Positions 24,922 to 34,350 of a DNA stretch of 64,000 bases are shown here, one piece after another. The position numbers and the translations under genes are program-made. The notes beneath the pieces are model-generated. The model searched no databases. It was not told the origin of the DNA and was given only the letters and a program-made list of their open reading frames with translations. The number at the start of each line of letters is the position of its first letter. The first letter of the stretch is position 1. This stretch comes from Artocarpus heterophyllus (lineage: Eukaryota > Streptophyta > Magnoliopsida > Rosales > Moraceae): NCBI GenBank assembly GCA_025403435.1, contig CM046333.1:36663521-36727520 (forward strand), read 5' to 3'.

Positions 24922-25335
24922 ATGGACCCAAAGTACCAACACCTGAGAAAGTATTTCCCATCACTCTCCCAAAAGATTCTTAGAAAGAAATACAAGGCTA
25001 GAATTACTCGGTTGTGGATTCTTATGCGTTTTGGTATCCCTTGTGATGTGAGAATGTTAATAGAGGGGAAAATCCGTCCGAGTGACTTTAGTCAAGATGT
25101 CGGTTTACCAGGAACAGGTACCAGTCGTAGTGCAATGAAAAGAAGAGCTCGTGCCATCGTGGTCACTTGTAACAAATGTGGAAGACAAAATTGTAACGGT
25201 AAATGTACTTCACCTGGTTATATGTCTACGAATAGAGAGGATAAAATAAGGTTTTGTAGGGATGGACTTTCAAAGGAGAACTTGGATAGCATCCATCCTC
25301 CTATCCACGGTCACCCTAGTGGATATGTTCAATGA
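24922..25335 (+). CDS. Cargo ORF 1: basic Cys-cluster protein (137 aa), NABP-like
   Basis: First cargo ORF, ATG in context TCATCATGG. An amphipathic/hydrophobic stretch at about residues 28-48 (ITRLWILMRFGIPCDV) is followed by an Arg/Lys patch at 68-78 (SRSAMKRRARA), then four cysteines at 83, 86, 91 and 95 (CNKCGRQNCNGKC), then SPGYMSTN and an FCRDGL segment. The order hydrophobic helix, basic patch, CxxC...C cluster, PGxS/N matches the small nucleic-acid-binding cysteine-rich proteins of carlaviruses and vitiviruses (Betaflexiviridae), although the second half of the Cys cluster is more tightly spaced here. It is not a gag CCHC knuckle. A role in nucleic-acid binding is inferred. After the TGA the same frame stays open for 35 codons to a TAA at about 25441. 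It could also be a lineage-specific plant protein with convergent features. Confidence 0.6.
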   Translation: MDPKYQHLRKYFPSLSQKILRKKYKARITRLWILMRFGIPCDVRMLIEGKIRPSDFSQDVGLPGTGTSRSAMKRRARAIVVTCNKCGRQNCNGKCTSPGYMSTNREDKIRFCRDGLSKENLDSIHPPIHGHPSGYVQ

Positions 25336-26086
25336 GCTATTTTTAAACTCTGGCCTAAATTTTATACAGAAAGACAACGCCTCAGGAATATGGTATTTTT
25401 AGATCCTGTTTGTCAAGCCATAAGAAAACTGGATGGGGAATAAGTCATCGCTCTATAAAGGTTATTTAGTCTTTACTTATTTGAAGCAGTTTTAGCTTAT
25501 GTTCAACAGTTTGTGTTTTTCTTTTACTCAGAATATTTGCTTTTGTGTTTGAAATAATTGTGATTATTAGATTGATACAGTAAGTGTTAATATCTTATTT
25601 AATTTATGATTTTCTTAAATATATATATAATAAAATATATTATCTTATCAAACACGTTACATACGGTACAGTAATATGTTTGAATTTTGAAAAGCTTATC
25701 CAGATATTTCAAGATTTGTGTCTCAAATTTCAAAAGTTCTACAGTATTTGTCGTTTATATTAAATTTCTAGACTTGGTGTATATTTGTCAAAAAGTCTAC
25801 AGTTGTGTCAAGAGGGTCTTTTGTCGAATTGTTCTCAATTGTCAAAAGTTATACAATTAGTGTCTAATCTTTTTCAAAAAGTGAATCAGATTTTCTATAA
25901 ACTATCAATCACCTTATCTTACTTTCTTATCCGCACAAGATTTTGTTTAAATCTTTGGATTACCTTTTCATTACCTACTCGTCTATCTCTTTAGCCCTTT
26001 TTGTATATTTCTCATCTTTAAAATCTCATGTAGAACCCGAAGTCTAAGTGGAGCAGACATTAAGCAACCACTTCTATAAACCAAAT
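25336..26086. other. Spacer between the cargo ORFs
   Basis: The first 105 bases extend the frame of ORF 1 beyond its stop. The rest is AT-rich with a TATA-like run near 25620-25640. The LOG frame opens at 26048 after a stop but has no ATG until 26087. No poly-A tract marks the end of ORF 1. Confidence 0.4.
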
Positions 26087-26737
26087 ATGTCTACCTCCCA
26101 GTCCACGAAGAAAATAAAGAATGTCTGTGTCTTTTGTGGTTCCAGCCTTGGAAAAGATAAAGCTTATTTAGAAGCTGCAAATCACTTAGGGCAAGTCCTA
26201 GCACGCAAGAAGATTAACATAATCTATGGGGGTGGTAGTATAAAAATGATGGTAAATATGGCACTAGCAGCTAGGTCTAGTGACGCTACTGATGTAAGAA
26301 TTTGGCCTCATATTCCAGTTGAAGGAAACCTTTGTAAGGAAGCCATAGGTAAGGGAGAAGGAGTCAGGAGTATCCCTAAAAATTTTAAAGACATAATCTA
26401 TAATTCTGATGCTTTTATAGCATTACCTGGTGGTCTAGGTACTCTTGAGGAAATATTTATAGTTGCTTGTGGGCAATTGTTGGGCTTTTATTCCAAACCT
26501 TTGGGACTGCTGAACGTAAAGGGTTTTTATGACGGTCTTTTGAAATTTCTAGATTACGCTGTGGAAGAAAACATCACTACAGAATCGGAGAGACAAATCT
26601 TTGTCACTGCTTCAACAGCTGAGGAATTGATAGATAAAATGCAAATCATACATCCAGAATCCGACACTGCAACATCCAAGCTTGAATGGGAAAGAGAAAG
26701 CCGGGAGCGGCCAATTGATTTGAATCTCCATCTGTAA
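26087..26737 (+). CDS. Cargo ORF 2: intronless LOG-like phosphoribohydrolase (216 aa)
   Basis: Homologue of plant LONELY GUY, which cleaves cytokinin riboside 5'-monophosphates to free active cytokinins. First ATG of the open frame chosen; the length of 216 matches plant LOGs. Visible: VCVFCGSS at 13-20, IIYGGGS at 45-51, SDAFIALPGGLGTLEE at 107-122 (the PGGxGTxxE loop with its Glu), KPLGLLNVKGFYDGLL at 137-152, and SKLEWE near 197-202. Plant LOG genes are split by several introns; this one has none, so it came through an RNA step. The segment holding the catalytic Arg in LOGs (a QRKAEM-type motif) is replaced by SIPKNFKDII (95-104), with Asn where the Arg would align, and GGGSVGLMG-type sequence reads GGGSIKMMV. 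The canonical activity is therefore doubtful. The C terminus RPIDLNLHL contains an EAR-like LxLxL motif. The frame is intact, so it is either young or under constraint. Confidence 0.88.
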   Translation: MSTSQSTKKIKNVCVFCGSSLGKDKAYLEAANHLGQVLARKKINIIYGGGSIKMMVNMALAARSSDATDVRIWPHIPVEGNLCKEAIGKGEGVRSIPKNFKDIIYNSDAFIALPGGLGTLEEIFIVACGQLLGFYSKPLGLLNVKGFYDGLLKFLDYAVEENITTESERQIFVTASTAEELIDKMQIIHPESDTATSKLEWERESRERPIDLNLHL

Positions 26738-27690
26738 TCTTTTTGTTTTATCTTTGGCATGTAGGCATGTGTGTCCGTATTTCGTGTGTTACGAATAACC
26801 GTTTGCCTTGTATTCTGTGTTTCTTGTGGTACGTTGTTGTTCAATCTTTTAGATTCATTGAGCCTAATGCCGGGATGGCTGGATACGGAGTACTTGATGC
26901 TCTCGAAACGCATCCTTCTTAAGGTCCGATCTTTTGTTTATCGATGTTTTTGTATTCTATAAGCATGCATGATATGGATAGCTGGTATACGGAGTGCCTT
27001 GTACTCTCGAAACGTATCCGTATTATGTTTGTAATGTGTAATATTCTGTTAATATTATGTGGAAGTACCAGAGTCAATTATGGGGATATTCCATATGTAA
27101 TATGAATATATTATTTGGGTTGAATGTTTGTGTCATGATGATAGCTGTTTAATGAAAAATATGTCGGGTTTGTCTACAACCAGAGATTCCGTTTAATATC
27201 TCTATGAATAAGTTTAATGTATGGTTTTGAATATAAGTGTTTGTGATATATGTTTTATGATTATGTTTTAGTTTATTAGTTGAGGTATGAAATCAAATAT
27301 ATTTGACTTTTCCTTACTCAAAAAGGAAAAGGAACCTAAAGATGAAGTATATAAAATTTCTCTAGCAATCTCCTTAAATGTGATTGTAAATCACAGTCCA
27401 TGGACAATGAAGGACTGGAATCATGATATGGTCAATATGTATGCCTGATCAGATTCTTAGACTATTATACGGTGTTATAAGTTGAAACTTGTCAGAAATA
27501 CTCTCATTGAGGGATTTAGGAGTAAGATTTATTATGCAAGTAAATAAGTGGAGATACGATAACTTAACTTTGGAAGATAAACAACATTAACGGTTTAGAC
27601 TCGGAATTGGAATCATAATGGAATCAAAATTTTTACTAGTATTGCTGAATTGAAATTTCGAGGACGAAATTTCTTTAAGGGGGGTAGAGC
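26738..27690. other. Retrotransposon 3' interior with imperfect repeat
   Basis: No ORF of note. A 38-bp segment at 26877-26914 (GGATACGGAGTACTTGATGC...CTCTCGAAACGCATCC) recurs imperfectly at 26984-27020 (GGTATACGGAGTGCC...CTCTCGAAACGTATCC). The segment ends in the polypurine tract. Confidence 0.5.
27677..27690 (+). promoter_or_regulatory. Polypurine tract
   Basis: AAGGGGGGTAGAGC directly before the right LTR, preceded by GAAATTTCGAGGACGAAAT, a sequence shared by many Tekay/Del-type plant gypsy elements. It would prime plus-strand synthesis. Confidence 0.8.
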
Positions 27691-30054
27691 TGTGACACCC
27701 GTTATTCTTCTAACGGGTATTGAGGTAATTAAATTAATTTTTAATGTATAAAAAAAAATTGCTTCATTTAAATTTATTTTATAATATTTATTTTTATCTA
27801 TTTTTAAATTTTCTAAAATTCTCCTATATTTATTTAGTATGATTACTAAAAAGCCTTAGAACTTCTAATAAATCTCAAAAATGTCATATTGGCATTATGT
27901 GTGTTAAAGTCTTTAGATGAGACATAAGGATATATTTTCCAACTACTCTTGACCCTCATTTTCTTTATTTCCTCCGTGACATGCTTCAACATGTCTCCTC
28001 TATAATTGTTTCTATCACTTCTTTTCAAAGACTTCATCTTTTCTTCCTTTTTCTTCCACGGTTCCCACACTCTTCTTCTCATTTCTTTGCTGAAGCAAAA
28101 TACTTAGAGAACTTCTTCAAGGCAGCCATAAAAATCAGCCACCATCACCTCCATTTGAGCAAGAATTTCAGTCATACCGAAGTAAAGGAACCTGTTTTGA
28201 AGCCATTTCAAGCTTCCAACTAACCATAATCCGAGGTTAGAATCTTATGAACAAATTTAGTCTTTCATTTATAAATTTTCTTTTATACTAAAGGATTATT
28301 CAAATTTGCGTTCTTAAACCTAAGTATATGTTTGTTGCTATTTTGGAGCATATGTATGAAGTCTAAGTGTATATGCCCTAGACAGAAAATTTATATTGTT
28401 AAACTTTGTAATACCCCTATGGGCAGTGGTTATTTCTTGAAATTCTAAGATTAAATTAAAATGAATTTTATGAATTGGTTTGCATATTTGAAAAGTAGCA
28501 TCCTAGGCTTTCTAACGAGCTATCATAAACCTAAATCGGAGTTGTATTTTATTTTCTAAGAATTATTCAATTTTTGTATTGGAAACTAGTAAATCTGCCA
28601 GTTTGTTATGGTATACCAGCTGCTAACCTGAACCAAGAACCCATCTTTGCTCACCACCTAATTCTTTAATGTCTTGCAACCTTTCCAATATTATCCTAAG
28701 TGATTGATGAATCTTATTAGGGACTAAAACATATAGATTACTTGTTCACATTTTATATTGTGTTAAGACAAAAATTGTTTACTGTGGTATTCAAAAGAGA
28801 TTTATATAAAAGCTTTAATGGCATACTAGTAAGATAGGTTTACACATGATTTATTTATGAATGTAGTTGTATGTTGTGCTTTAGTTTTAATTGTCCTTAT
28901 GCACGCCTTAGGATCAAGGGAGTATGGAGCTAACGTTAATTGATTCCAGGATTAAGAGACTGTTGATAAGCTTGAAAGGTAGGGATTCTATTACTCATCT
29001 TTTGTGAGGTTTTTATAGAATTAAAATTGATTGTTTTGCCGCAATATATATATATATCTATGTTGAACTGATATTATATGTGTATCACATATGAAACTGT
29101 GACATGGACTCGTCTTGTATTGTACGGCGAGGAACATAATGAATTGACACATGTTATAAATTGAGAAGCATGGTTAGGAAAATTAACTCTATTAATAATG
29201 ATTTAATATAGAGAAATTGTGAGACATGAAAAGGGCGACGGTTACGTCCTTGGGCATGAATACCCTAAAAGGTAAAATAGGGGGAAGGTGATGACGCTTC
29301 CTTGGGTTGAAAGTCCCAGAACACACTGTACAGGAATTGATTTGGTGAGGACTCGGGGCTTGATGTCCCCTCACCGGAACACCCTTGGAATGTTTATAGG
29401 GTGATCAAGTGCGCCCATTTGGGTTTCGATGAGTTGAGTGATACTCAATTTAACATGGATACCTAGGAACAATGATGATTGGTAATATTTGTATAAATGT
29501 GTAATTATGACACTTGGTAATGATTAACTACGGTATCCATAAGATGTGATCATAATAAACCTCATAATCTGGAATATGATGTGACTTACTAACCATGCAG
29601 ATTTTAATGTGGTAATGATAAAAACCTGAAGGTGAGTAATGGCTTTCTCTACTGAGCATAGTGTTGCTCATACCCTTATATTTTTATCTTTTCAGGACTC
29701 ACTAAGTGTGAGGTGGCTACGAGAAATATAGTTGAGGAAGTGATGTAGCTATATTACATTGGGACTGCTTCAATTGTTGAGAATGTTCTTCATGATAATG
29801 TAAGCATCAATTGTTACTTTCTGTGACTGTATTACAATGTGTTGAGGGTTAAAATGATGATGACAACAGTTTATATTATTAAATTTAAGGTGCTACATTA
29901 AAACTGTGGTTTATTTATCGTTTATATTTTTATTTTTGAGTTGAGAGTTTTCATTTAAGTCCCGGGCAAATTTTAATCTTTAAGGTTTTACTTTTATTAT
30001 TTATTTTTATTTTATCTCATTAAAAACTGTTAACCCCCATATAGGGGCGTTACA
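27691..30054 (+). repeat. Right LTR of the retrotransposon, 2364 bp
   Basis: Same as the left LTR in every stretch compared, except for a poly-A run of 9 instead of 10 near 27750. The element's polyadenylation signals would be supplied here. Confidence 0.92.
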
Positions 30055-30059
30055 CTTAA
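30055..30059. repeat. Target-site duplication, right copy (CTTAA)
   Basis: CTTAA immediately after GTTACA of the right LTR; identical to 21095-21099. Confidence 0.9.
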
Positions 30060-30344
30060 GGATAGGAAGAGGGTGAGAGAGAGAGAAATAGGGGTGGGGG
30101 CGACGGGGTGAGGAGGCTTCGGTGGTCGTCAGGGTCTAGGTGCGGCAGAGAGGGGGCTCAATCACGCCGGCGACGTGGGGGAGGCATACGCCGACAAAAA
30201 TACACTCGACGTAACGCAGATTGCAAGTCATCGATGAGGGGGCAGAGGGAGAGGTTGAGGAAGGAAATGGAAGGCCTTCCAAAGGAGGAGGTCGGAGCAT
30301 AAGGGGTGCTGGAGTTCAATTTGTAGTTTTTTTTTTTTTTTTTG

Positions 30345-30382
30345 GGTGGTGGTGGTGGTGGTGGTGGTGGTGGTGGTGGTGG
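30345..30382. repeat. (GGT)n microsatellite
   Basis: About 12 GGT units preceded by a T-tract of about 18. Confidence 0.9.
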
Positions 30383-32663
30383 GGAGGGGGATTGATTAGT
30401 TTTTTTGGGAATAGGGTCGCCGTCGTGGAAAGGTAGCGGAGGGTAGGGGTGAGTGACGGGGGACGGGCTTAAATTTAGTTTTTTTTTTTTGTTGATTTTT
30501 ATTTTTTGAGGTAAAAATTAAAATCAATAGCTATGATTTGGTGTTTTTAAATCAATGGTTGTGATTTACTCTTAAATTTTAATATAATAATTATTTTAAA
30601 GAGTAATTTAGGAATTTAAATTAAAAATGATATTCAGTATTTTTTTTCCATCGAAAATTAATAGTTAACGACTAAATTGTATTTATTTTAAAAAAATTAG
30701 ACGTAATTAAATAAAGAAATTAAGAACAAAATCTTATTTTTTAAAAAAAGTTTGGCCATTCATCCTTCCATAAATTGTCTCGGCATCATGAATGCGTTCT
30801 AGATGAAAACTTTTCTTTAAGCTAATAGAAGGTTCTATCATCTTTTCAGACCAATCTTTTGGCATTCATTATGATTTTTTTTTTTTTTTTGTGGATATAG
30901 CAAGCATTCATTAATAATACGCGCAGCAACGAAATTTGCAAGGAGCTGGAGCCCACATTATACACACATATATCATATCATTGTCAGTGTGGATTAGTTC
31001 CTTTGCACCCAACAATTTGCAATGTAACCAAAAAACAATCAACATAGCAATCATGTTTTAACGCGGTAATATTTGTCTTCGTATAATTATCGTAATCTCA
31101 TCATCATATGCTCATATTTATATATGCTATCTGTAATCTTATATATGAAACGTAATCAGATGAAAATTAATTCCAAAAAAAAAAGGTATGAAGAAAAACA
31201 TAATATATATATAGTATAAATTTTATAATTCTTCCTAAACTATATTACTTGTATCAAAATACCTCTTAAACTTTAAAACTTAACTGTTATATTCCATGAA
31301 CTATAATGCTATTATATATTCACCCATTGGACTTTGAAACATGTTATTTTTCGACAAAATAATACTTATTACGCCTATTAAAAGAATAAATTCATATGTT
31401 TACTCAAAACCCTTAAAGAACCAACTTAAATTTAGTGCATTTTTCACTTTTCTTCCCTCTTTTTTTGCTTTTGAGCTAATACCCTAGATAGAATATACGA
31501 AAGTTTGATACCAATTAATTCATTTAAAGTTAAAAACACATTCATATTGACCTTATGTATAATGTCTAATTTTAAATCAAACGAAATTCGATGAATTCGT
31601 CCAAAAGATAAATAAGTTTCAAAGTTTAGGGGTGAATTTGAAGAAATATTAACTTAGTTTAACTAGTTAGTTACAAGTAATAAGTTCTAACTGCTACAAT
31701 ATAAATCGTATATATGCTATAATGAAAAGCAAAAGTTTATTACAGTATAAAGCTCTCAAATATTACAGCGTTTAAATTTCAACTTCGTTTCTAAACATTC
31801 TCATTATAGTCCAAGGTATATATATTATATATTTTAAAGTTTAAGAATATATTAATACAGTGACATAATTCGAGGAAAACTCGTAAAATTTACCGATATA
31901 CATTATTACACAACAGATAATTATGTTCGTCTTTTCTCCCACTCAAGCATCAAGTTGTAGCACTGAGCGTTGGGCGAAGAATATTTCTATTTGTGTAAGG
32001 CCCTCCACTTGAATGGGCCACGTATATACTAATTATATAACCAGGCGGCCATGGAAAAGCAGTGCGTTCAAAAGAGTCGTCTTTTTGAAGTTTGACTAAC
32101 GTGTGAACATGACATTTACCATATCATATTAATTAGTTATGAAAAGCTATTTTTGCAGTCAAAGACGTGATAAAAGCACTCCTAATGTTTATACATTTGG
32201 GTGAAGAAAACCAAGAAGTGGGAAATTTCCTGTGGTCTGCCATTGTTGCCACTTGGTTCGTGCATATGAAGATTGTAGACTGCAAGATACATGCATGCAT
32301 AAATTTTTTAGTATATATGTATATATATGATGCTCCTTGATAAGCATTTATGAATTTTTCACGTCAAACTTATGTAAAATAGTGCCGTCTGCAAATGGTA
32401 TATATGCATATTGAGATTTTTCTTTCCCGTGTCATTACCTTACTTCAAATTTTGTTCGTTCTAACTCCTTTTAAATGCAAATATTAAATAACAAGATAGC
32501 TAGGATCTTATTCCAACTTGACATTTCCAAAAACAAAAACAAAAACAAAAACCAAAAAAAAAAAAAGAACGAAGGAAAAAAGAAAGAAAGTAAAAACAAA
32601 AAATGCCGCACCCCATGCCTACTTATAACTATCAAAAAATAGGTTTCTTGTTAACCTCTCTGT

Positions 32664-32694
32664 ATTATTATTATTATTATTCCTACGAAAGTTC

Positions 32695-32732
<38 letters not shown>
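32664..32732. repeat. (TTA)n microsatellite, interrupted
   Basis: Two TTA runs separated by CCTACGAAAGTTC. Confidence 0.9.
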
Positions 32733-32733
<1 letters not shown>

Positions 32734-33461
32734 CATTATCATTCGTCCTAATCTAATTTGAAAATGTGTTTTGTCTTATATAGACTAATTATGTTGTCAT
32801 TACAAACAATAATTATTCGCTCTCCTGTGATATGAATGAAACTAAAATATTGAACTTCTAGAGTCCAGGAGGAAAAAAAATAATAAATAAATAAAATAAA
32901 ATAAAACAAAAAGAGGTGCGCGCCAGCAGCAAGGAAGTGAATAAGCGGCCTAAAGATATCCGCTGTTTGTCTGTCTTGTTAACCATATATGATAAAAGCA
33001 CTCCTAAATAATTTATTTATTTACAAGATGTTCAAAAACACGGTTAAAACTATATTAATATATGGTTCAAACTATTTTTATCATAATTTTTTTGTTACAA
33101 ATTTTCAAGCAAAAATAATTTAAACCATACTAGTGTGGTTCTAACTGTACTCCCAAACAGCCATTTATTTTATTTCGTGGGTAATTAAATTAAGTAGAGG
33201 AAATATATTTACGGACCTATGTTATTGCTTCAACAGTTCAACTAAAATCCCAATGCATCTGTCTTTGGTAGAACATCCAGATGCATCTTTGAATTTACGT
33301 CGAACTCCCTTTCCATCTAACTGTCACTAATGTTCAATTCTTCTTTTTCTTTTGCTCTCTTTTCCCCTTTTAAAATATCTTTTTCTTTCATAAATAATAG
33401 CTTCTAGAACCTTGCTCGAGCAGCCATTCCCAATTAATCAGAAATTTATAAAATCTTCTTG

Positions 33462-33463
<2 letters not shown>

Positions 33464-33500
<37 letters not shown>
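33464..33500. repeat. (AT)n microsatellite
   Basis: About 18 AT units. Confidence 0.9.
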
Positions 33501-33502
<2 letters not shown>

Positions 33503-33706
33503 AATCTTTTCACTTTCACATTAGAGATACAACAATAAAAATTTCACTCTAAACACCACTTTGTTTATCACTTTAACATGATACTAAAAAGTGGCTAGTC
33601 ACATAAGAATCATCAAGGAAAATGTTTTTGTGAACATAAATTTGTCATATCAAATAGCAAACCACAATAAATAAGGTAGGTAATATATCCGTGAACATTT
33701 TATAAG

Positions 33707-33830
33707 GTGTTTGGCTAGTAGTGAGAACTATTGATAAGAACCATTTTTACTGTAGCATATAAAAGCTTTACACTACAACAATTTTTTTTTTTACTGTAGC
33801 ATGTGAGAGCTTTACACACCCTCTTAATTG
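33707..33830. repeat. MITE-like block, same family as 548
   Basis: Starts near GGTGTTTGGCTAGTAGTG and carries two copies of ACTGTAGCAT(G/A)T(G/A)(A)AGCTTTACAC, the reverse complement of the 36-bp unit at 593. Right boundary uncertain. Confidence 0.4.
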
Positions 33831-34350
33831 TTGTTTGTCAAATGTGTTTAATTGCAACAGTTAAACAAATATAAAAGTAAACTATCAAAAATAAAAATTT
33901 AAAGAGCAATTTGGCACAAAACAAATAGATTCTAAAAATCATTCAAATTCTTGATTAATAAATGCATAGGATCTACAAGTACAATCTATAGATTTTCATT
34001 AGACTACATACATTAAAACGACGTCATATATAAATAAGACTAAAGTATTGAGTCAAATATTACTAAACAATGTTTAACCTTGTGCATTTCGTACAAAATG
34101 ATTTGAGTAGCGTTTTGTTTTTTGCTGAATTATGCAAATGGCATTTAGATGAGCCGTGTTAGAACAAAACTCTGTGAGTTGACTCACCTGACTCGCCTGA
34201 AGGCTTGGCATAATTGTAATTTAAGACGATTTCAGTGTCATTTAGGTTCAATCGGCACATAAATGCCCAAGGGCCGTCTATTTTGAATCGCGGCCGTTGC
34301 TTCTTTCTTCCCTGATCATTTTTGCCCGGGAACGAACCAGACCATTCCAA

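Larger units (their letters stand above)
21100..30054 (+). mobile_element. Complete non-autonomous LTR retrotransposon with two cargo ORFs
   Basis: An 8955-bp element: left LTR 21100-23464, interior 23465-27690, right LTR 27691-30054, flanked by CTTAA on both sides. A primer-binding site TGGTATCAGAGC (initiator Met tRNA) lies 7 bases after the left LTR. A GAAATTTCGAGGACGAAAT motif and purine tract precede the right LTR. This PBS/PPT pairing is characteristic of plant Tekay/Del-type chromoviruses (Ty3/gypsy). No gag, protease, RT, RNase H or integrase can be found in any frame, so mobility would depend on a related autonomous element. The interior carries two sense ORFs, a Cys-cluster protein (24922-25335) and a LOG homologue (26087-26737). 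The LTRs differ by a single A in a poly-A run as far as I can see, so the insertion is recent. Confidence 0.9.
30060..34350. other. Intergenic DNA upstream of the receptor kinase
   Basis: 30060-30480 is GC-rich and purine-rich (right side of the insertion site) with a GGT microsatellite at about 30345-30380; its ORFs are low complexity. A T-tract near 30878 adjoins sequence that, reversed, ends in a poly-A tail (possible retroposed fragment, 30878-31000). Further on are TTA repeats (32664-32732), an AT run (33464-33500) and MITE-like blocks at 31630-31800, 33000-33165 and 33707-33830. A TATATAAATA at about 34027 may serve the receptor kinase. No gene was recognised. Confidence 0.5.

Noticed and set aside
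26554..26913. 119-codon minus-strand ORF over the end of the LOG gene
   Set aside because: Antisense shadow of the LOG reading frame.
30221..30436. 71-codon ORF with poly-Trp
   Set aside because: Translation of a (GGT)n microsatellite and T-tract.
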